DNA of 36,848 nucleotides from Clostridiales bacterium (GTDB taxonomy: Bacteria > Bacillota > Clostridia > Oscillospirales > Oscillospiraceae): contig DYCR01000020.1 in assembly GCA_019418025.1 (NCBI GenBank), positions 1 through 36,848 of the forward strand. The letters run 5' to 3'. The position numbers and the translations under genes were made by a program. Numbering within the stretch: the stretch's first letter is position 1; each line of letters begins with the position of its first letter. Below, one piece after another: positions 33,348 to 36,848 of this stretch. The notes beneath the pieces were generated by a model, which did no database searches, was not told the origin of the DNA, and saw nothing but the letters and a program-made list of their open reading frames with translations.

Positions 33348-34565
33348 TCAGACACCGAACAGCTCTGCAATGGCCTGTTCCTTGAGCTTAGAGCCGATGA
33401 CGCAGAGTCTGCCGATCACGCCTGCTCCGCCGTTGCGGACATCAGCCTCACCGGGGACATGATCAAAATGGATCCACTGCCCGTCTGCTCCGTCTACAAT
33501 GCCCTTAGCACGCAAAACGACTCCGAATTCGCCGGAATCCAGTTCCTCCAGGATGCGGGCGATTTCCTCAGCGGTAAACTTCTTTGTTGTTTCAATGCCC
33601 CAAGAAGAGAATACCTCATCGGCATGGTGATGATGGTGGTCATGACCGCAGCCGCAATGTTCGTCGTGGTGATGCTCATGATCGTGGCCGCAGCCGCAAT
33701 GCTCGTCGTGATGATGCTCGTGGTCGTGACCGCAGCCGCAATGCTCGTCGTGATGATGCTCGTGGTCGTGGCCGCAGCCGCAATGTTCGTCGTGGTGATG
33801 CTCGTGGTCGTGACCGCAGCCGCAATGCTCGTCGTGATGATGCTCGTGGTCGTGGCCGCAGCCGCAATGCTCATCATGGTGATGCTCGTGGTCGTGACCG
33901 CAGCCGCAATGCTCATCGTGATGATGCTCGTGATGCTGATGCTCCAGCTCTGCCAGTTCCTTTGCAAGGGATGCATTTCCCTCCATTGCATCGATCAGCT
34001 GCTCACCGGTCAGCTGTGTCCACGGTGTGGTCACGATCGTTGCAGACTGGTTATGCTCCCGCAGCAGTTCAAGGGCCCCGTTCAGCTTTGCCTCAGGGAT
34101 GGCATCCGTTCTGGACAGAATGATGGTAGATGCCGTTTCGATCTGGTTGTTATAGAACTCACCAAAGTTCTTCATATACACCTTTACCTTACCGGCATCG
34201 GCTACTGCCACAGTGTAGCCCAGCTCCACATCATGACCAATGACCTTTTTGACTGCACCGATCACGTCCGACAGCTTGCCGACACCGGAGGGCTCAATGA
34301 TGACCCGATCCGGATGATACTCTGCAATCACCTTTTCCAGTGCCTTGCCGAAATCGCCCACCAAGCTGCAGCAGATACAGCCGGAGTTCATCTCTGTGAT
34401 ATTGATGCCTGCCTCTTTCAGGAATCCGCCGTCAATGCCGATTTCACCGAACTCGTTTTCAATCAGCACCAGCTTCTGGTTCTGATAGCCCTCAGAGATC
34501 ATTTTCTTAATGAGCGTGGTCTTTCCGGCACCCAAAAAGCCGGAGTAAATATCAATTTTCGTCAT
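33348..34565 (-). CDS. COG0523 GTPase (putative metallochaperone) with His/Cys repeats
   Basis: A 405-residue CobW/YeiR-like GTPase. Walker A GFLGAGKT (9-16), ENEFGEIGIDG, the metal-binding C63-I-C65-C66, and EPSGVGKLSDV are all present; the base-specificity motif reads SRTD. Residues 214-311 are seven copies of HHHDEHCGCGHDHE, a very dense metal store. The C-terminal CobW domain follows (FTAEEIARILEELDSGEFGVVLRAKG, WIHFDHVPGE). Family members deliver Zn, Co, Ni or Fe to target enzymes. AAGGTG at 34576-34581 supports the ATG at 34565 rather than an upstream start. First of a two-gene operon. A minus-strand TATAAT at 34739-34744 is the best -10. Confidence 0.9.
   Translation of the reverse strand: MTKIDIYSGFLGAGKTTLIKKMISEGYQNQKLVLIENEFGEIGIDGGFLKEAGINITEMNSGCICCSLVGDFGKALEKVIAEYHPDRVIIEPSGVGKLSDVIGAVKKVIGHDVELGYTVAVADAGKVKVYMKNFGEFYNNQIETASTIILSRTDAIPEAKLNGALELLREHNQSATIVTTPWTQLTGEQLIDAMEGNASLAKELAELEHQHHEHHHDEHCGCGHDHEHHHDEHCGCGHDHEHHHDEHCGCGHDHEHHHDEHCGCGHDHEHHHDEHCGCGHDHEHHHDEHCGCGHDHEHHHDEHCGCGHDHHHHHADEVFSSWGIETTKKFTAEEIARILEELDSGEFGVVLRAKGIVDGADGQWIHFDHVPGEADVRNGGAGVIGRLCVIGSKLKEQAIAELFGV
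33633..33926 (-). repeat. Seven tandem 42-base units encoding His/Cys repeats
   Basis: Seven units of exactly 42 bases (core CCGCAGCCGCAATG at 33646, 33688, 33730, 33772, 33814, 33856, 33898 on the plus strand). Nearly all differences between units are silent in the protein, and one site alternates G/A from unit to unit, hinting that 84-base pairs were once the unit of duplication. Confidence 0.95.
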
Positions 34566-34827
34566 AGTTACTTCACACCTTCCATGTCTATGGACCTTCA
34601 GCAATCTCCCTGTGGTTACACAAAACAGCCGCCGAACATCCTCTTTGCATATTTTTTATCCCCTGCCCCTTCACCGCACCAAACCGAGGGCGTAAAGCCT
34701 CCTTGCAGGATCAGACAGGGATCATACCATGTCCAGAGATTATACCACAATATAAACGAAAAATCCACATGATTCTTGGTATTAATTTACGTTTCACATT
34801 TTAATCTTCAAATCAGATGAACACAGC
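34566..34827. other. Intergenic region upstream of the COG0523 operon
   Basis: About 260 bases without a gene. A minus-strand TATAAT at 34739-34744 with a weak -35 gives a leader of about 165 bases that contains a GAGG/CCTC hairpin near 34687-34702. I recognise no Zur, NikR or Fur box and no NiCo riboswitch motif. Confidence 0.4.
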
Positions 34828-36003
34828 TTATCTGCTCAGCCATTTGCAATAGCATCGATCGATGCAGACTGCACCAAACGGAGCGGTAATTAGGATCGAC
34901 AGCACCGCAACCGTCAGAACGATTTGACCGCAGGGCAGCCCCATTGTCAGAGGGATCGCGCCGATTGCAGCCTGAACAGTTGCCTTTGGAGTATAAGCGG
35001 TCATACAGAACATTCGCTCTTTTCTCGTAAGATTTGTTTTCAAAAGCGCGGCGGATACCCCCACCATGCGAAAGGCCAATCCAGCGACGATCAGAAGCAC
35101 CGCAGACACTCCGGCGGCAACTGCATATTTGAGATCGACAGTTGCCCCAACCAAGACAAATAAAAACAGTTCTGCCGCAACCCACAGCTTGTTGTATCGT
35201 GCAGAGAGCCGATCTGCAAGCACGCCGTATTGCTTTTTGACAACAATGCCCACAGTCATGATCGCAAGCAGCCCCGACATCGGCACGATCTCATCTACCC
35301 TGTTTTCCAGTTCCAGCAGCAAAAATGATACGCTGAGAAGAATCAGGATCTTCACAGAATCACGCATGTGGTTCCTTCTAAAAAATGCAACCAATGCCTT
35401 CCCCACGGCAATTCCAACCAAGATCCCCATACCAATAGAAATCGGGATCTTGAGAGCGCTTGTCCACGAGGCCGTCCCGGTAGAAGCCAGTGTGGTCAGC
35501 GCTGTGAATATGACAATGACAAACACATCATCAACGGATGCCCCGGCCAGGATCAGCTGGGGTATCCCCTTTTGCGTGCCGTAGCCCTCATCGATCAAGC
35601 GAATCATTCTCGGGACGATGACTGCCGGAGACACCGCAGCAACCACGCTGCCGATGATTGCCGCATCCAGTAAAGACACCCCAAGCAGCATCGGCGCAAA
35701 AAGGATGATCCCAAGCATTTCCGCACAGGCCGGCACAAAGCACATCAAAACTGCCGGTCTGCCAACCTTTTTCAGATCCCCGATATCCAAAGTAAGGCCG
35801 GCCCGGGTCAGAATAATGACAAGGGCGATCCGCCGCAGGTCATCAGAAATCATAAGGATCGAATCATCGATCAGATTCAGTGCATAGGGGCTCATGATGA
35901 TTCCTGTGAAAATCATCCCCATAAGGCTCGGCAGGCCCAGCTTGGAAAATGCCCACCCTGCCGCCAAGCCGACCAGCAGTATCATTGCAATAGATGTTAA
36001 CAT
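34828..36003 (-). CDS. Cation:proton antiporter (CPA family), fluoride riboswitch-controlled
   Basis: A 391-residue membrane protein with about 12 hydrophobic helices. LGLPSLMGMIFTGIIMSP is the N-terminal pattern of CPA antiporters, SPAVIVPRM follows, and GASVDDVFVIVIF carries the D158-D159 pair expected at the ion-binding site. No nucleotide-binding C-terminal domain is attached. AGGAGG at 36009-36014 precedes the ATG. The 117-base leader is a fluoride riboswitch with an overlapping terminator, so expression should rise with fluoride; the protein may restore ion or pH balance during fluoride stress, or extrude fluoride itself. It is a single-gene unit. The transported ion is not proven. Confidence 0.88.
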   Translation of the reverse strand: MLTSIAMILLVGLAAGWAFSKLGLPSLMGMIFTGIIMSPYALNLIDDSILMISDDLRRIALVIILTRAGLTLDIGDLKKVGRPAVLMCFVPACAEMLGIILFAPMLLGVSLLDAAIIGSVVAAVSPAVIVPRMIRLIDEGYGTQKGIPQLILAGASVDDVFVIVIFTALTTLASTGTASWTSALKIPISIGMGILVGIAVGKALVAFFRRNHMRDSVKILILLSVSFLLLELENRVDEIVPMSGLLAIMTVGIVVKKQYGVLADRLSARYNKLWVAAELFLFVLVGATVDLKYAVAAGVSAVLLIVAGLAFRMVGVSAALLKTNLTRKERMFCMTAYTPKATVQAAIGAIPLTMGLPCGQIVLTVAVLSILITAPFGAVCIDRCYCKWLSR

Positions 36004-36025
36004 GAACTACCTCCTAAATTTGCAT

Positions 36026-36121
36026 AAAAAAAGCCGACAGCTCCTGCGTAAGATCGCAGAAGTCATCAGCCTGCAAGCGGTTCCGGGATTGATTACCCGC
36101 GGGAGAACTTCATTCCCGACC
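36026..36121 (-). promoter_or_regulatory. Fluoride (crcB-type) riboswitch with intrinsic terminator
   Basis: The minus-strand RNA starts GGUCGGGAAUGAAG. GGGA (36117-36114) pairs with UCCC (36104-36101); GAAGU (36111-36107) pairs with ACUUC (36063-36059); AACCGC and GGCUGAUGACUUCUGC are the conserved strings of the crcB motif. A 4-bp CGGG/CCCG hairpin is inserted before AACCGC. The 3' strand GCUGAUGACUUCUGCG can instead pair with CGCAGGAGCUGUCGGC (36048-36033) to form a 16-position terminator hairpin followed by seven Us (36032-36026). Fluoride binding should hold the first fold and let transcription continue. Confidence 0.9.
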
Positions 36122-36126
36122 GATTG

Positions 36127-36155
36127 ATTATAACCTGATTCTCTGTGTTTTGCAA
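36127..36155 (-). promoter_or_regulatory. Promoter of the antiporter unit
   Basis: On the minus strand TTGCAA (36150-36155), 17 bases, TATAAT (36127-36132). The predicted start near 36121 coincides with the first base of the riboswitch. Confidence 0.82.
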
Positions 36156-36268
36156 TCCCTTTTTCTACGATTACCTTCCTGATGGACACTTCCATTCAAA
36201 AATGACAATTCTGTAATGGATTTTGCTGTATGAAAATGATATCATATTCGAAACAAGGAGGTGGATCT

Positions 36269-36848
36269 ATGGATAAAATCTTACTGGTAGAGGACGATCC
36301 TGCAATCATACGAAATCTCGGACAATATCTGACGCATGAGCAATTTTCCGTCAAATACGCCGCTGGACAGTCCGAGGCCATTGGCATAATGGAGAAACAG
36401 CCGCCCGATCTTGCCTTAGTGGACATATCACTGGCCGAGGGAAACGGCTTTGCCGTCTGCACCCACGCAAAAAGTCTTGGGGTTCCGGTGATATTCCTCA
36501 CCGCCTCCAGTGATGAATACAGCGTTGTGACCGGATTGGACATGGGTGCCGATGACTATATTTCAAAACCCTTCCGCCCACGGGAGCTGGTATCCCGAAT
36601 CCGCAGTGTCCTGCGCCGGACGCGGAAAAAGCAGAATACCGTCTGTCTCGGTGATCTGACTGTGGATCTTGACAAGGCCACGGTGTCCCGTGGCGAAAAC
36701 AGCTTGTTTTTGTCCGCACTGGAATACAAGCTCCTTCTGGTTTTTATCAACCATCGGGGGCAAATCGTCAGCAGAGAACGGCTTCTCGAGGAGATCTGGG
36801 ACTGCTCAGGGGACTTTGTCAGTGACAATACACTGACCGTCTATATCA
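36269..36848 (+). CDS. OmpR/PhoB-type response regulator, truncated by the window end
   Basis: The first 193 residues of a two-domain response regulator; no stop is reached before 36848. The receiver has E8-D9-D10, phospho-acceptor D52 in LVDISLAEG, and K100 in ISKPFRP. The winged-helix domain begins at about residue 125 (TVCLGDLTVDLDKATV), continues LSALEYKLLLVFINHRGQIVSRERLLEEIW and is cut inside the recognition helix region DNTLTVYI. AAGGAGGTG at 36255-36263 precedes the ATG. A partner kinase gene is expected just beyond the window. A 10-base palindrome ATGATATCAT sits at 36236-36245. It is divergent from the antiporter. Confidence 0.92.
   Translation, partial: MDKILLVEDDPAIIRNLGQYLTHEQFSVKYAAGQSEAIGIMEKQPPDLALVDISLAEGNGFAVCTHAKSLGVPVIFLTASSDEYSVVTGLDMGADDYISKPFRPRELVSRIRSVLRRTRKKQNTVCLGDLTVDLDKATVSRGENSLFLSALEYKLLLVFINHRGQIVSRERLLEEIWDCSGDFVSDNTLTVYI

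Noticed and set aside
33633..33926. Regular 42-base repeats considered as a CRISPR array
   Set aside because: There are no unique spacers; the units are contiguous, in frame and encode a constant His/Cys peptide.
33459..34772. Long plus-strand reading frame of over 430 codons opposite the His-rich GTPase gene, rich in Val/Met/Ala
   Set aside because: It is the antisense of the seven 42-base repeats, which have no stop in that frame; it lacks a protein-like N-terminus and overlaps a well-supported gene.
36236..36245. ATGATATCAT palindrome before the terminal response regulator gene considered as an operator
   Set aside because: Ten-base A/T-rich palindromes are common by chance and no second copy or promoter geometry supports it.

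Overview
The window reads as chromosomal DNA from a Gram-positive, low-to-mid G+C member of the Clostridia (Bacillota). The signs are AGGAGG-type ribosome binding sites, sigma-A promoters close to TTGACA-17-TATAAT, intrinsic terminators after most units, a diaminopimelate dehydrogenase route to lysine, VanR-type two-component systems, COG0523 metallochaperones and a fluoride riboswitch. A gut Oscillospiraceae-like host is my guess from overall gene flavour, not a demonstrated placement. No phage, transposase, integrase, CRISPR array, tRNA or rRNA gene was seen.

Layout. 1-2.1 kb: flavin reductase-like protein and a lipoprotein polysaccharide deacetylase. 2.1-6.1 kb: tight dapA-dapB-ddh-lysC operon making meso-diaminopimelate/lysine. 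6.1-6.9 kb (minus): multispanning membrane protein. 7.3-10.5 kb: radical SAM enzyme, MGDG-synthase-like glycosyltransferase and PlsY-like acyltransferase, a probable membrane-lipid module. 10.6-12.3 kb: FAD-dependent oxidoreductase and a small Cys/His-rich protein. 12.4-15.0 kb (minus): response regulator and histidine kinase. 15.3-16.8 kb: cardiolipin synthase. 16.9-19.5 kb (minus): amidohydrolase and an AIM24 protein. 19.7-21.1 kb: uracil/xanthine permease. 21.2-22.5 kb (minus): glyA with a long, strongly structured leader. 22.8-26.1 kb: a very large fused ABC ATPase/permease. 26.2-29.0 kb: a LacZ-like protein that lacks its catalytic residues. 29.3-29.65 kb: a small four-helix bis-heme ferric-reductase-like protein with a palindromic operator candidate. 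29.7-32.2 kb (minus): polar amino acid ABC importer. 32.4-34.6 kb (minus): two COG0523 GTPases, one carrying seven His/Cys repeats. 34.8-36.1 kb (minus): a cation:proton antiporter under a fluoride riboswitch. 36.27 kb to the end: a truncated response regulator gene.

The points most worth a second look are (1) the fluoride (crcB-type) riboswitch with an overlapping terminator in front of a cation:proton antiporter; (2) the full-length LacZ homologue in which both catalytic glutamates and Mg ligands are replaced; (3) the two-times H-x13-H miniature ferric reductase-like membrane protein with a TTAG/CTAA palindrome just after its promoter; (4) the unassigned glyA leader RNA; and (5) the radical SAM / glycosyltransferase / PlsY-like lipid module. 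Start codons were chosen from ribosome binding sites and often differ from the longest reading frame.
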